Positions 52,339-61,439 are shown, counted from the stretch's first letter. The stretch is 64,000 nt of DNA from Sphaerotilus montanus (GCF_013410775.1 NZ_JACCFH010000001.1:2294001-2358000); one strand, 5' to 3'. The notes: generated by a model from the sequence alone, not told the origin. A program made the numbers and translations.

Positions 52339-53409
52339 ATGACCCTGCCTCAGCCACCTGCGCCGCGTCCCGCTGCACCTTCGAACGCCACGGTGGCCAG
52401 CCGCCGGATGGCCTTGCGTCGCCTGGGACTGGGGGCGGGCGCCCTCGGCCTGGGGCTGGTGGCGGGGCCGGAGGGCGCGCTGTTCGCGGCCCAGGTCGGT
52501 GACTTCCTGGTCGGCCCGCCCGTGGCCGACGTCGCGCCCCGCCAGCTCGGCCCGCATGTCTGGCTGGTCTACGCCCGCGACGGCTTCCCGACCCCCGAGA
52601 ACCGCGGCCTGATGGCCAGCATCGTCTTCGTCGTCACGTCGGCCGGGGTGGTCGTGCTGGACTCGGGCGCTTCGCTGCAGATCGGCGAGATGGCGATCCG
52701 CATGATCCGCACCGTGACGCCGAAGCCGGTGGTTGCCGTCTTCAACAGCCACTACCACGGGGACCACTGGCTGGGCAACCACGCCTTCGCCCGTGCATTC
52801 GGGGCTGACCTGCCCATTCATGCGCTGCCGCACACGATCGAGCAGATCCGCGGCACCGAGGGCAGCACCTGGCGCTCGCTGATGGAGCGCTGGACCAACC
52901 AGGCCACCGCGGGCACCGAGGTGGTGGTGCCGAACCGCCCGGTCACGCCCGGCGAGCGCCTGCGCTTCGGCGACGTGACGCTGGTGATGCACCACCACGG
53001 CACGGCGCACACCCCGTCCGACCTGTGCGTGCAGGTGGTCGAGGACGGCATCACCCACGTCGGCGACATCGCGATGACCAACCGCATCGCCAACCTCGAC
53101 GACGGTTCCTACCCGGGCACCTTCCGCTACTACGCGGCGATGCAGGCGGTCACCGGCCCGCAGTTCTGGGTCCCCGGGCATGGCGAGCCGGCACGCGACC
53201 TGCTCGACACCTACGGCCGCTTCCTGTCCGGCATCTGGGAGCCCTGCGTGCAGGCGGTCAAGGACGGGCGCGACGAGGCTGCCGCCAAGGCCATGGTGCT
53301 GCGCGACCCACGCGTGGCCGCCCGTGCGAAGACGATGGCGGGGTTCGACAGCAACATCGGCAAGTACGTCAGCCTGGCCTATCTGGAGGCGGAGAAAGAC
53401 GCTTTCTGA
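52339..53409 (+). CDS. soxH: SoxH-like metallo-beta-lactamase-fold hydrolase, Tat-exported
   Basis: 356 residues. A twin-arginine start (ASRRMALRRLGLGAGALG, residues 20-37) sends it to the periplasm. The metallo-beta-lactamase zinc motif is NSHYHGDHW (H138, H140, D142, H143), with further ligands in 'HHHGTAHTPSD', 'HVGDIAM' and 'WVPGHGEP'. The position just before the ArsR-type repressor and soxCD matches SoxH of known sox clusters, which is not essential for thiosulfate oxidation and whose substrate is not established. The gene symbol rests on context plus fold. It is divergent from the rhodanese and follows the dyad at 52271-52292. Confidence 0.7.
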   Translation: MTLPQPPAPRPAAPSNATVASRRMALRRLGLGAGALGLGLVAGPEGALFAAQVGDFLVGPPVADVAPRQLGPHVWLVYARDGFPTPENRGLMASIVFVVTSAGVVVLDSGASLQIGEMAIRMIRTVTPKPVVAVFNSHYHGDHWLGNHAFARAFGADLPIHALPHTIEQIRGTEGSTWRSLMERWTNQATAGTEVVVPNRPVTPGERLRFGDVTLVMHHHGTAHTPSDLCVQVVEDGITHVGDIAMTNRIANLDDGSYPGTFRYYAAMQAVTGPQFWVPGHGEPARDLLDTYGRFLSGIWEPCVQAVKDGRDEAAAKAMVLRDPRVAARAKTMAGFDSNIGKYVSLAYLEAEKDAF

Positions 53410-53530
53410 GGGTCTGCGCATTGATCCAGATCATGTCGCTCGCGGCATGAAAGCGTCGTTCCCGGGGTGACCCCCGTGTTTTCACCAAGGCCCGAGTCCG
53501 GCAAACTCCATAACATCCGTCTGTGCTTAT

Positions 53531-53539
53531 ATCTAAATA
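53531..53539. promoter_or_regulatory. Operator-like ATCTAAATA before the ArsR gene
   Basis: ATCTAAATA lies in an AT-rich patch (TTATATCTAAATAGTC) 27 bases before the repressor start and recurs, inverted, at 52289-52297 beside the rhodanese/SoxH dyad. Two copies of such a word in GC-rich promoters of the same pathway suggest a common repressor site. Confidence 0.45.
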
Positions 53540-53565
53540 GTCAAACAGACTGCAGGACGGATCTT

Positions 53566-53868
53566 GTGAGTGCTTCCGGTACTTCCGACAGCGATCGGGT
53601 CTTCGAGTTGGCAGCCGAGCTGTTCGGGCTGCTCTCGGCGCCCATCCGGTTGCGCATCGTCTGCGAGTTGCTGGATGGCGAACAGAACGTCGGCCAGCTG
53701 ACCGAGCGGGTCGGGGCCAGCCAGCCCAACCTGTCGCAGCACCTGGCCACGCTGTACCGCTGCGGCATCCTGGCCCGGCGACGGGTGGGGGCCCAGGTCT
53801 GGTACCGGATTGCCAATGACCGCGTGCAGGTGCTCTGCGAGGCCGTGCGTGACGGTTCAAAGATTTGA
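53566..53868 (+). CDS. ArsR-family repressor, SoxR/BigR-like
   Basis: 100 residues from the GTG at 53566 (GGACGG seven bases before); an ATG at 53467 would cover the operator and was rejected. Winged helix-turn-helix with 'APIRLRIVCELLDGEQNVGQL' and recognition helix 'GASQPNLSQHLATLYRCGIL'. Cysteines C33 and C91 sit where the persulfide-sensing pair of BigR/SqrR-type ArsR repressors occurs, with a third at C66. Sox clusters in other proteobacteria are controlled by such an ArsR repressor, so it probably represses soxCDYZAXB and the SoxH/rhodanese promoter until sulfur compounds oxidise it. Confidence 0.85.
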   Translation: MSASGTSDSDRVFELAAELFGLLSAPIRLRIVCELLDGEQNVGQLTERVGASQPNLSQHLATLYRCGILARRRVGAQVWYRIANDRVQVLCEAVRDGSKI

Positions 53869-53882
53869 AGAGGAGCTTTTTC

Positions 53883-55265
53883 GTGTCCAGCGATCCATCC
53901 CATCCGTCCGGGCGCCTGATCAAGGCCCCGGAAAACTTCCTGGATCCGGCCGGTGTGCGCACCGTCTTCCAGGAGGCCAAGGCCGGCCGGCGTGATTTCA
54001 TCCGCCGCGCCTTTGCCGGTGCCGCCGCCGCGGGCGCCGCGCCGCTGGCGATGGCGCAAGCCAACCCGGTGCCGACCGAGGGCGGTGACCCGAACATCCT
54101 GAACCTGCCCGCGCACAGCACCGGCCTGGGGCAGGGCGTGGCCGCCAACAACGGCTACGGCGTGCCGTCGCAGTTCGAGCGCAACGTCCAGCGCCGCCAG
54201 AGCCCGGGCCTGACGCAGACCACGCAGGCCTCGGTGTCGTTCGCGCCGCTGCAGTCGCTGTTCGGCATCGTCACGCCCAGCGGCCTGCACTTCGAGCGCC
54301 ACCACCAGGGCTGGTGGGACATCGACCCGAGCAAGCACCGCCTGATGCTCAACGGCTCGGACCCGTCGCTGATGAAGTCGCCCAAGGTCTTCACGATGGA
54401 CGAGATCATGCGGCTGCCGTCGGTGTCGCGCTTCCACTTCATCGAGTGCGGCGCGAACACGGCGGTCGAGTGGGGCAACGTCGCGGTGCCGACGGTGCAG
54501 TACACGCACGGCATGGTGAGCTGCAGCGAGTTCACCGGCGTGCCGCTGAAGATCCTGTTCGACCTGTGCGGCGTGGACTACAAGAAGGCGCGCTACGTGC
54601 TGGGCGAGGGCGCCGACGGCTCCTCCATGACCCGCACCATCCCGATGGAACTGGTCGAGTCGGGCGAGGTCTTCGTCGCCTACGGGCAGAACGGCGAGAT
54701 GCTGCGCCCCGAGAACGGCTACCCGCTGCGGCTGGTCGTGCCGGGCATCCAGGGCGTGAGCTGGGTCAAGTACCTGCGGCGCATCGAGGTGGGCGACCAG
54801 CCCTACGGCGCCAAGGACGAGGCCGTCCACTACATGGACCTGATGCCCGGCGGTCTGCACCGGCAGTACACCAACCTGCAGGAGTGCAAGAGCGTGGTGA
54901 CGACGCCCTCGGGCGGCCAGGTGCTGCTCGACAAGGGCTTCTACAACATCACCGGGCTGGCCTGGTCGGGCAAGGGCCGGATCAAGAAGGTCGATGTCTC
55001 GGTGGACGGCGGCCGCAACTGGCGACCTGCTCGTCTCGAAGGGCCGGTGCAGAACAAGTCGCTGACCCGCTTCAACCTCGACTGGGTCTGGGACGGCAAG
55101 CCCGCGCTCATCCAGAGCCGCGCCACCGACGACACCGGCTATGTGCAGCCGTCCTACCGGCAACTGCGGGCCGTGCGCGGCACGCGCTCGATCTACCACA
55201 ACAACGCCGTCCAGACCTGGCTGGTGCAGGAAAGCGGGGAGGTGAAGAATGTCCAGCTCTCGTGA
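53883..55265 (+). CDS. soxC: Sulfite dehydrogenase molybdenum subunit SoxC (sulfur dehydrogenase)
   Basis: 460 residues from the GTG at 53883 with AGGAG seven bases upstream. A Tat signal is present (GRRDFIRRAFAGAAAAG, about residues 36-52). It has the sulfite-oxidase fold: the molybdenum cofactor ligand is C189 in 'FIECGANTAVEW', and the C-terminal Mo-Co dimerisation domain contains 'VDVSVDGGRNWRPA'. SoxC with SoxD forms the periplasmic Sox(CD)2 sulfur dehydrogenase, which oxidises the SoxY-bound sulfane and allows complete thiosulfate oxidation without sulfur globules. The end overlaps soxD by 17 bases. Confidence 0.95.
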   Translation: MSSDPSHPSGRLIKAPENFLDPAGVRTVFQEAKAGRRDFIRRAFAGAAAAGAAPLAMAQANPVPTEGGDPNILNLPAHSTGLGQGVAANNGYGVPSQFERNVQRRQSPGLTQTTQASVSFAPLQSLFGIVTPSGLHFERHHQGWWDIDPSKHRLMLNGSDPSLMKSPKVFTMDEIMRLPSVSRFHFIECGANTAVEWGNVAVPTVQYTHGMVSCSEFTGVPLKILFDLCGVDYKKARYVLGEGADGSSMTRTIPMELVESGEVFVAYGQNGEMLRPENGYPLRLVVPGIQGVSWVKYLRRIEVGDQPYGAKDEAVHYMDLMPGGLHRQYTNLQECKSVVTTPSGGQVLLDKGFYNITGLAWSGKGRIKKVDVSVDGGRNWRPARLEGPVQNKSLTRFNLDWVWDGKPALIQSRATDDTGYVQPSYRQLRAVRGTRSIYHNNAVQTWLVQESGEVKNVQLS

Positions 55266-56325
55266 TGGGGTCCGTCTGATCGCCGCCGCGGCACTGGCGC
55301 TGCTGTCCGGCGCCGTGCTGGCGCAGTCCGCGCTGCCCGGCATCGGTCGTCCGGCCACGCCCAAGGAAATCGCCGCCTGGGACATCGATGTGCGGCCCGA
55401 CTTCAAGGGCCTGCCCAAGGGGTCGGGCTCGGTCGCGATGGGCCAGGACGTGTGGGAGGGCAAGTGCGCCCACTGCCACGGCGTGTTCGGCGAGTCCAAC
55501 GAGGTCTTCAGCCCGCTGGTCGGCGGCACCACGGCCGAGGACATCAAGACCGGCCGTGTCGCCAAGCTGACCGACACGTCCTATCCCGGCCGCACGACGC
55601 TGATGAAGGTCTCCACCGTCTCGACGCTGTGGGACTACATCAACCGCGCGATGCCGTGGACGCAGCCGAAGTCGCTCAAGGCTGACGAGGTCTACGCGGT
55701 GACGGCCTACCTGCTCAACATGGGTGGCGTGCTGCCGGACAACTACGTGATGTCCGACAAGAACATCGCCGAGGTCCAGGCCCGCATGCCCAACCGCAAC
55801 GGCATGACGCTCGACCACGGGATGTGGCCGGGCAAGGCGATGAAGACCGGGGGCCAGCCGGACGTGAAAGCCGTGGCCTGCATGGCGGACTGCGCGACCG
55901 AGCCCAAGGTCGCATCCTTCCTGCCGGACTTCGCCCGCAATGCCCACGGGAACCTGGCCGAGCAGAACCGCCTGGTCGGCGCCCAGCGCGGCGCGGACAC
56001 GACGCGGCCGGCGGGCGCTGGTGCGGCGGCTGCCGCAGCGGCAGTCACGGCTCCGGCCGTGGCCAAGGCGCCGGATGTCACGGCTTTGCTGTCGCAGTAC
56101 AGTTGTACCGCCTGCCATGCCGTGGACAGCAAGCTGGTCGGCCCCTCCTTCCGCGAGATCGCCGGCAAGCACGGCAGCCGCACCGATGGCGTGGCCTACC
56201 TGGCCGGCAAGATCAAGTCGGGCGGCAGTGGCGTGTGGGGACCCATCCCGATGCCACCCCAGACCCTGTCCGATGCCGAGGCCCGCACGATCGGCCAATG
56301 GCTGGTCGATGGTGCCAAGAAATGA
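55249..56325 (+). CDS. soxD: Diheme cytochrome c subunit SoxD of sulfur dehydrogenase
   Basis: 358 residues. Signal peptide with core 'LIAAAALALLSGAVLAQ' (cleavage near 25). Two haem c sites: CAHCH at 73-77 and CTACH at 286-290, with a second-haem methionine segment 'PIPMPPQ' near 334. The first half also has 'LTDTSYPGRTTLM'. Ala/Pro-rich linker at about 250-275 connects the two domains. It takes electrons from SoxC. Its start overlaps the end of soxC and its stop is 41 bases before soxY. Confidence 0.95.
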   Translation: MSSSRDGVRLIAAAALALLSGAVLAQSALPGIGRPATPKEIAAWDIDVRPDFKGLPKGSGSVAMGQDVWEGKCAHCHGVFGESNEVFSPLVGGTTAEDIKTGRVAKLTDTSYPGRTTLMKVSTVSTLWDYINRAMPWTQPKSLKADEVYAVTAYLLNMGGVLPDNYVMSDKNIAEVQARMPNRNGMTLDHGMWPGKAMKTGGQPDVKAVACMADCATEPKVASFLPDFARNAHGNLAEQNRLVGAQRGADTTRPAGAGAAAAAAAVTAPAVAKAPDVTALLSQYSCTACHAVDSKLVGPSFREIAGKHGSRTDGVAYLAGKIKSGGSGVWGPIPMPPQTLSDAEARTIGQWLVDGAKK

Positions 56326-56366
56326 TGACCTCTCTGAACTGTCTGAATCCACCTAGGAGTTCCACG

Positions 56367-56825
56367 ATGCAAACCCGTCGCGAAATGCTCAGCCGCAGTG
56401 CTGGCGTGGCCGCCATGCTGGCCGGTCTGGGCCTGCTGCCCGCCGTGGCGCAGGCGGAGTACGCCGCCGCTGCCTTCGAGGCCAAGACCATGGCCGAGCT
56501 GACCAAGGCCCTGGGCATCTCCACACCCGTGGAGAGCAAGGACGTCACGATCACCGGCCCGGACATCGCCGAGAACGGCGCCGTCGTGCCGCTGGGCTGC
56601 TCGACCGCGCTGCCCGGCGTGAAGCGGATGCTGATCCTGGTGGAGAAGAACCCGTCGATGCTGTGCGCGGCCTTCGATGTCACCGATGCGGTCGAAGCGA
56701 ACTTCAACACCCGCGTGAAGATGGGCCAGTCGTCCAACGTGATGGCCGTGGCGGTCATGAACGACGGCAAGGTGCTGTTCGCCCAGAAGGAAGTCAAGGT
56801 CACCCTCGGTGGCTGCGGCGGCTGA
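56367..56825 (+). CDS. soxY: Sulfur-carrier protein SoxY
   Basis: 152 residues from the ATG at 56367, with TAGGAG eight bases upstream. Tat signal (TRREMLSRSAGVAAML). The C-terminus is the swinging arm GGCGG, with C150 as the covalent carrier for thiosulfate-derived sulfur. SoxY works with SoxZ as the central carrier visited by SoxAX, SoxB and SoxCD in the periplasm. Confidence 0.97.
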   Translation: MQTRREMLSRSAGVAAMLAGLGLLPAVAQAEYAAAAFEAKTMAELTKALGISTPVESKDVTITGPDIAENGAVVPLGCSTALPGVKRMLILVEKNPSMLCAAFDVTDAVEANFNTRVKMGQSSNVMAVAVMNDGKVLFAQKEVKVTLGGCGG

Positions 56826-56861
56826 TCCGGCCGCCCCCAACACGCAAAGAAGGAGCAGAAC

Positions 56862-57173
56862 ATGGCAGATCCGATGCGCATCCGCGCACAAGTCTCCGGC
56901 GACAAGGCCACCGTCCGTGTGCTGATGAGCCACGAAATGGAAACCGGCCAGCGCAAGGACGCCGCCGGCAAGGTCATCCCCGCCTGGTTCATCCAGGAGG
57001 TCACCGCCGCGCTCAACGGCAAGACGGTCATGACCGCGCAGTGGGGGCCTTCGGTGTCGAAGAATCCCTTCCTGCAGTTCAACATCAAGGGTGCCAAGGC
57101 CGGTGACAAGGTCGCGGTGTCCTGGGTGGACAACAAGGGTGACAAGCGCACCGACGAAGCGACGGTGAGCTGA
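56862..57173 (+). CDS. soxZ: Sulfur-carrier partner SoxZ
   Basis: 103 residues; AGAAGGAGC nine bases before the ATG. Ig-like beta-sandwich, no signal peptide: SoxZ is exported in complex with Tat-targeted SoxY. Family segments 'LMSHEMETGQRKD', 'IPAWFIQEVTA' and 'GPSVSKNPFLQF' match SoxZ. It is followed by a 106-base gap before soxA. Confidence 0.96.
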   Translation: MADPMRIRAQVSGDKATVRVLMSHEMETGQRKDAAGKVIPAWFIQEVTAALNGKTVMTAQWGPSVSKNPFLQFNIKGAKAGDKVAVSWVDNKGDKRTDEATVS

Positions 57174-57279
57174 ACACACCTCGCCGCACCCGCGTGCCCA
57201 CCTCCTGATCCCCTGATTCGGCCTCCGGCAACCCCGGGGGCCGACGCCGTTGGGTCAACCTGTCCGGACCGAGGAGACC

Positions 57280-58077
57280 ATGAAAAAAGCCACCCTCGCC
57301 AGCGCCTTGCTGGCCTGTGCCCTGCCGCTGATGGCGCAGGAAAAATCCGCTGCCGACGGCATCGCCGAATACCGCGCGATGCTGGCCGACGGCAACCCGT
57401 CCGAGCTGTTCGAGGCCAAGGGCGAAGCGCTCTGGGCCCAGAAACGTGGCCCGAAGAATGCGAGCCTGGCGCAGTGCGACCTGGGCAAGGGGCCGGGCGT
57501 GGTCAAGGGCGTGTTCGTCACGCTGCCGCGCTTCTTCAAGGACACCGGCCGGGTGCAGGACCTGGAGTCGCGCCTGGTGACCTGCATGGAGACGCTGCAG
57601 GGCTTCAACGGTGCCGAGATTGCCAGGACCCCGTTCGGCAAGGGCGAGCAGAACAACGTCACCGCGCTGGCGACCTGGATCGCGGCCGAGTCGAAGGGCC
57701 TGCGCTTCGCCCTGCCGCAGGAACACGCGCAGGAACAGCGCATGTACGCGATCGGCCAGCGGGCGTTCTTCTACCGCGGTGGCCCGCACGACTTCAGTTG
57801 CGCGAGCTGCCATGGCGAGGAGGGCAAGCGCATCCGCCTGCAGGACCTGCCGCAGCTCACGAAGAACCCCGGCGACGGCGTCGGCTTCGCGGCGTGGCCG
57901 GCCTACCGGGTCAGCAACGGCCAGATGTGGAGCATGCAGCTGCGCCTGAACGACTGTTTTCGCCAGCAGCGCTTTCCCTATCCCGGGTTCGGCTCCGAGC
58001 TGACGATCGCGCTGGCGACCTACATGGGGGTCAACGCCAAGGGGGCCGAGTCGGTGGCGCCCGCCATCAAGCGCTGA
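57280..58077 (+). CDS. soxA: L-cysteine S-thiosulfotransferase subunit SoxA (monohaem type)
   Basis: 265 residues from the ATG at 57280 (GAGGAG eight bases upstream); signal peptide cleaved after LMAQ. One haem motif, CASCH (174-178), and the cysteine expected as modified axial ligand, C226 in 'NDCFRQQRFPYPG'. The N-terminal half has a cysteine pair (in 'LAQCDLG' and 'LVTCME') but no second CxxCH, so this is the monohaem SoxA class. With SoxX it loads thiosulfate onto SoxY. Confidence 0.95.
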   Translation: MKKATLASALLACALPLMAQEKSAADGIAEYRAMLADGNPSELFEAKGEALWAQKRGPKNASLAQCDLGKGPGVVKGVFVTLPRFFKDTGRVQDLESRLVTCMETLQGFNGAEIARTPFGKGEQNNVTALATWIAAESKGLRFALPQEHAQEQRMYAIGQRAFFYRGGPHDFSCASCHGEEGKRIRLQDLPQLTKNPGDGVGFAAWPAYRVSNGQMWSMQLRLNDCFRQQRFPYPGFGSELTIALATYMGVNAKGAESVAPAIKR

Positions 58078-58093
58078 GCGGAAGGAACACAGC

Positions 58094-58747
58094 ATGAAGA
58101 CGTTCAAGAAGATGGCGCTCGCGGCGGTGGCCGTGGCGGTGGCGGGGATCACCGTGGGCTGCGCGACCGGGCCGACCGCCGAGGAACTCGACCGCGACGC
58201 GGTGGCGGTGATCCGCAGCGCGTTCCGCGACGAAGGGCTGGTCAAGGTGGACCGGCTGAACCAGGATTTCGCCAATGAAGCCTGCTCGAAAGCGCAGGGC
58301 AAGGACCTGCCGGCGGACGTGACCAGGGCCATCGAGGCGGCCAACCTCAAGACCATCAAGGCGCCGAGCGATGGCCAGTACCTCGGCGACTGGAAGCAGG
58401 GCGAGGCCATCGCCCAGAGCGGCCGCGGGCTCACCTACACCGATGACGCCAGGACGGTCAACGGCGGCAACTGCTACAACTGCCACCAGATCGACAAGAA
58501 GGAAATCTCCTTCGGCACGATCGGTCCGAGCCTCTACAACTACGGCAAGCTGCGCGGCGTCACCGACCCGGCGAGCCCCGATTCCAGGCCGATCGTCGAG
58601 TACACCTGGGGCAAGCTGTGGAACGCCCGGGCCTACAACGCCTGTTCGCACATGCCGCGTGTCGGCCACATGGGCATCCTGAACGAGGCGCAGATCCGCC
58701 ACGTGATGGCGCTGCTGCTCGACCCGAAGTCGCCCGTCAACCAGTGA
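58094..58747 (+). CDS. soxX: L-cysteine S-thiosulfotransferase subunit SoxX
   Basis: 217 residues, longer than short SoxX forms. N-terminal signal with a lipobox-like VGC at 22-24 (weak match). One haem motif CYNCH (127-131) and a distal methionine region 'SHMPRVGHMG' at about 190-199. Starts 16 bases after soxA and ends six bases before soxB. Confidence 0.94.
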   Translation: MKTFKKMALAAVAVAVAGITVGCATGPTAEELDRDAVAVIRSAFRDEGLVKVDRLNQDFANEACSKAQGKDLPADVTRAIEAANLKTIKAPSDGQYLGDWKQGEAIAQSGRGLTYTDDARTVNGGNCYNCHQIDKKEISFGTIGPSLYNYGKLRGVTDPASPDSRPIVEYTWGKLWNARAYNACSHMPRVGHMGILNEAQIRHVMALLLDPKSPVNQ

Positions 58748-58753
58748 AGATCC

Positions 58754-60484
58754 ATGAGTCTCTCCAAACGCGAATTCATGCAGGTGCTCGGCGCCGCCTC
58801 CGTGGCGGGCATGGGTCTGGGTCGCTACGCGGATGCCGATGCGGCGACGGCGCAGCAGGGCCTCTATGACCTGCCGACCTTCGGCAACGTCAGCTTCCTG
58901 CACATGACCGACTGCCATGCGCAGTTGAAGCCGATCCACTTCCGCGAGCCGAGCGTCAACCTGGGGCTCGGCTCGATGCAGGGCAAGCTGCCGCACCTCG
59001 TCGGCGAGCACCTGCTCAAGCACATCGGCGTGCGCCCCGGCACCGCGCTGTCGCACGGCTACACCTTCCTCGATTTCGAGAAGGCCGCCCGCCGCTACGG
59101 CAAGGTCGGCGGTTTCGCGCACATGGCCACGCTGGTCAAGCAGTTGAAGGCCAGCCGCCCCGGCGCGCTGCTGCTCGATGGTGGCGACACCTGGCAAGGC
59201 TCGGCCACCTCGCTGTGGACCAACGCGCAGGACATGGTCGACGCCTGCAAGCTGCTCGGCGTGGACGTGATGACCGGCCACTGGGAGTTCACCTACGGCA
59301 TGGAGCGCGTCAAGGAGATCGTCGAGAAGGACTTCAAGGGCAAGCTCGACTTCGTGGCGCAGAACGTCAAGACCAACGACTTCGGCGACCAGGTCTTCAA
59401 GCCCTACGTGATCCGCGAGATCAACGGCGTGCCCTGCGCCATCATCGGCCAGGCGTTTCCCTACACGCCGATCGCCAACCCGCGCTACATGGTCGCCGAC
59501 TGGGCCTTCGGCATCCAGGACGAGAACATGCAGGCGATGGTGGACGAGGCCCGCGGCAAGGGCGCGCAGGTCGTCGTCGTGCTCAGCCACAACGGCATGG
59601 ACGTGGACCTGAAGATGGCCAGCCGCGTGCGCGGCATCGACGCGATCTTCGGCGGCCACACCCACGACGGCGTGCCGGTGGCGGTGCCGGTGAGCAATGC
59701 GGGCGGCAAGACATTGGTGACCAACGCCGGCTCGAACACCAAGTTCCTCGGCGTGATGGACTTCGACGTGAAGGGCGGCAAGGTGGTGGACTTCCGCTAC
59801 CGGCTGCTGCCGATCTTCGCCAACCAGCTGAAGGCGGATCCGGCGATGGACGCGCTGATCACCAAGGTCCGCGCGCCGTACGAGGCCAAACTGTCGGAGA
59901 AGCTCGGCGTCACCGACGGGCTGCTGTACCGCCGTGGCAACTTCAACGGCTCGTGGGACCAGCTGATCTGTGATGCGCTGATGGAGGTGCAGGGCGCCGA
60001 GATCGCGTTCTCGCCGGGCTTCCGCTGGGGCACGACGCTGCTGCCGGGCGACGTCATCACGCGCGAGCTGATGATGGACCAGCTTGCCATCACCTACCCC
60101 TACGCCACCGTCACGCAGATGAGCGGCGAGATGCTCAAGACGGTGCTCGAAGACGTGGCGGACAACCTGTTCAACCCCGATCCCTACTACCAGCAGGGCG
60201 GCGACATGGTGCGCGTGGGCGGGCTGCAGTACACGATGACGCCCGGCGAGAAGGCCGGCAACCGCATCAGCGACATGCGCCTGAAGGGCAAGGCGGTCGA
60301 GGCCGGCAAGAGCTACAACGTCGCCGGCTGGGCGCCGGTGTCCGAGGACGCGGCCAAGGCGGGCAACAAGCCGGTGTGGGATGTCGTCGAGACCTGGCTG
60401 AAGGGGCAGGGCGGGCGGGTCAAGGCGCGTACCGTCAACACGCCGAAGCTGGTGGGTGTGGCCGGCAATCCGGGACTTGCCTAG
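58754..60484 (+). CDS. soxB: Thiosulfohydrolase SoxB
   Basis: 576 residues. Dinuclear manganese enzyme related to 5'-nucleotidases that releases sulfate from SoxY-thiocysteine-S-sulfate. The N-terminus is Tat-like (SKREFMQVLGAASVAG). Metal-binding motifs include 'HMTDCHAQLKPIHFREPSVN' near 50, 'DGGDTWQGSA' near 145 and 'GGHTHDGVP' near 300. Last gene of the plus-strand sox operon. A stem-loop at 60515-60535 follows. Confidence 0.96.
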   Translation: MSLSKREFMQVLGAASVAGMGLGRYADADAATAQQGLYDLPTFGNVSFLHMTDCHAQLKPIHFREPSVNLGLGSMQGKLPHLVGEHLLKHIGVRPGTALSHGYTFLDFEKAARRYGKVGGFAHMATLVKQLKASRPGALLLDGGDTWQGSATSLWTNAQDMVDACKLLGVDVMTGHWEFTYGMERVKEIVEKDFKGKLDFVAQNVKTNDFGDQVFKPYVIREINGVPCAIIGQAFPYTPIANPRYMVADWAFGIQDENMQAMVDEARGKGAQVVVVLSHNGMDVDLKMASRVRGIDAIFGGHTHDGVPVAVPVSNAGGKTLVTNAGSNTKFLGVMDFDVKGGKVVDFRYRLLPIFANQLKADPAMDALITKVRAPYEAKLSEKLGVTDGLLYRRGNFNGSWDQLICDALMEVQGAEIAFSPGFRWGTTLLPGDVITRELMMDQLAITYPYATVTQMSGEMLKTVLEDVADNLFNPDPYYQQGGDMVRVGGLQYTMTPGEKAGNRISDMRLKGKAVEAGKSYNVAGWAPVSEDAAKAGNKPVWDVVETWLKGQGGRVKARTVNTPKLVGVAGNPGLA

Positions 60485-60514
60485 CCGTGCCGTGTCAAGG
60501 GTGGCGGTGAGTCG

Positions 60515-60535
60515 GGCGCGACATCATGTCGCGCC
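60515..60535. terminator. 8-bp stem-loop between convergent soxB and hydrolase genes
   Basis: GGCGCGAC (60515-60522), loop ATCAT, GTCGCGCC (60528-60535). It lies 30 bases after soxB and overlaps the stop of the opposing gene. Could serve both directions, though no T-run is present. Confidence 0.45.
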
Positions 60536-61417
60536 GGCCTGAAGGTGCGTGCTGAGGAAACGCACGAGCTGGTCGGTGTAGGGCTGCAGGGACACGCGCA
60601 GGTCATGGTCCCCGTCGACGACCAGCAGTTCACCTTGACGCAGCAACGCACGCAAGCGGTGTGCGTCCGACAGTGGCACGGTCTGGTCCCGGGCTCCGTG
60701 GACCAGCAGCACCGGGCAGTCGATGCCGGGTATCTGGTGTTCGGGCGCGATGTGATCGAAGCGCTCGCCGATCACGTGCTGCACGTGTTCCAGGATCGCC
60801 GTGCCGATCCTGTGCCGGGGGATGTGGTGCTCCTGCAGCCACCGCTCCATCACCTCGCGAGGGTTGGCAAACGCCGAGAGGCTGACGAGGGCCTGGACGC
60901 CTCCATGGCGTGCCGTGTGCAGCAGTACGGCAGCTGCCCCGACAGAGTGTCCGAGCAACGCGACCCGCCCGGTGTCGATGGCGGGCACGCCGCGCAGCGT
61001 GTGCAGCACCGCCGCGAGATCCTCGGCGAAACGCGGGAGCGAGCTGAACTCCTCGGCCGCGCTGAGGCCGTGGCTGGCAGCGTCGAACAGCATCACCGCA
61101 ACGCCTGCGCATACCAGGGGTTCGACCAGGGACGACAGTGTGGATGCGTTGGCGCCCCAGCCGTGGACGGCCACGACCACAGGCACCGGATGCCCGGTGC
61201 TGGCCGCTGGCGGCAAAGCCAGCCAGGCCGCCAGCCGTTGCCCGCGGCTGCCGCAGACTTGCAAGACCGACAGTCGATGTCCATCGGTGCTGCCGTCTGT
61301 CCAGCCCGGTGTGTGCGGCAGCCTGGGGGGACGCAGCCCGCGCAGCAGCAGTCGATGCAGGACCGCGCGCAGTGGATGCGTCAAGAGGGACGGTGTCCTG
61401 TGTCGCCAGGATGCCAT
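60524..61417 (-). CDS. Alpha/beta hydrolase
   Basis: 297 residues. Nucleophile elbow GHSVGAAAV, oxyanion segment 'VVAVHGWGANAS', acid in 'LLVHGARDQTVP' and catalytic His in 'VDGDHDLR' make a complete triad of serine-hydrolase type. A basic, partly hydrophobic N-terminus ('PLRAVLHRLLLRGLRPPRL') may attach it to the membrane, but no clear signal peptide. Convergent to soxB and 22 bases downstream of the DsrE gene on its own strand. Substrate not predictable. Confidence 0.88.
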   Translation of the reverse strand: MASWRHRTPSLLTHPLRAVLHRLLLRGLRPPRLPHTPGWTDGSTDGHRLSVLQVCGSRGQRLAAWLALPPAASTGHPVPVVVAVHGWGANASTLSSLVEPLVCAGVAVMLFDAASHGLSAAEEFSSLPRFAEDLAAVLHTLRGVPAIDTGRVALLGHSVGAAAVLLHTARHGGVQALVSLSAFANPREVMERWLQEHHIPRHRIGTAILEHVQHVIGERFDHIAPEHQIPGIDCPVLLVHGARDQTVPLSDAHRLRALLRQGELLVVDGDHDLRVSLQPYTDQLVRFLSTHLQAGAT

Positions 61418-61439
61418 GGCAGCAGGCCCGTGACCAGGT

